Assembly (NCBI RefSeq): GCF_000814765.1
Contig: NZ_JWIC01000010.1
Coordinates: 917,706-981,705, forward strand
Length of the DNA stretch: 64,000 nt
From: Pseudoalteromonas luteoviolacea
GTDB taxonomy: Bacteria > Pseudomonadota > Gammaproteobacteria > Enterobacterales > Alteromonadaceae
Reading direction: 5' to 3'
The notes beneath the pieces were generated by a model, which worked only from the letters and a program-made list of their open reading frames with translations, searched no databases and was not told the origin of the DNA. Positions 62,752-64,000 of this stretch are shown piece after piece. Within the stretch, counting starts at the first letter, position 1; every line of letters starts with the position of its first letter. A program made the position numbers and the translations under genes.

Positions 62752-64000
<1,249 letters not shown>

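Overview
The window reads as chromosomal DNA of a marine gammaproteobacterium of the Pseudoalteromonas type. This rests on the short HD-less Cca, the long (366-residue) PurC, the divergent serB/smp pair, the pdhR-aceE-aceF-lpd cluster, AT-rich intergenic DNA and an rRNA operon with its 5S and 23S genes at the right edge. Genus is an inference from overall gene content; no 16S sequence lies in the window.

Layout. 1-2650: two type II secretion accessory genes (gspB cut by the window edge, gspA/exeA) divergent from cca. 2800-7700: an accessory stretch with a large lipoprotein carrying a 12-bp tandem repeat, a 1.4-kb AT-rich gene-poor gap, an orphan 132-residue protein and a small secreted protein. 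8000-15400: the pyruvate dehydrogenase cluster lpd, aceF, aceE, pdhR (all minus) with a clear PdhR-like operator. 15600-26300: housekeeping genes (serB, smp, tatD-type hydrolase, pdxH, argS, prfC, yeiP) mixed with an orphan type II thioesterase, a lipoprotein and a cysteine-rich protein. 26400-32100: a modular secreted metalloprotease-like protein and a hybrid sensor kinase. 32100-39300: rimI-holD, tRNA-Trp, guaA, guaB, xseA, a membrane-anchored protein and cysE. 39400-47300: two large exported zinc metallopeptidases, a methylenetetrahydrofolate-reductase-like gene behind a perfect Met box, and fbp. 47250-51800: a compact sugar-type ABC importer operon divergent from a ROK-family regulator lacking the usual zinc motif. 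51800-57600: sseA-type sulfurtransferase, a GT9 glycosyltransferase, a GGDEF-EAL protein, and purC. 57700-60260: an ABC ATPase / FtsX-like permease / DUF3299-type three-gene operon with a histidine-rich loop, probably for metal handling. 60260-62450: a repeat region interrupted by an IS110/IS1111-type element. 62450-64000: 5S rRNA and the 3' part of 23S rRNA, minus strand.

The most interesting part is 60.3-62.7 kb. The insertion sequence has 14-bp subterminal inverted repeats, sits in the loop of a palindromic intergenic repeat, and is followed by about 200 nt of structured non-coding DNA. Short segments of that DNA match both halves of the reconstructed target and the element's own right junction, as expected for the guide RNA (bridge RNA/seekRNA) of this transposase family. 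Around it are 60-bp repeats whose stems keep pairing through compensatory base changes, an 80-bp palindromic module present on both sides of the element, and a related hairpin inside the 23S-5S spacer.

Most of the rest is ordinary core genome. Coordinates of starts were adjusted where a Shine-Dalgarno sequence or family alignment from memory favoured an internal codon; each such case is stated.
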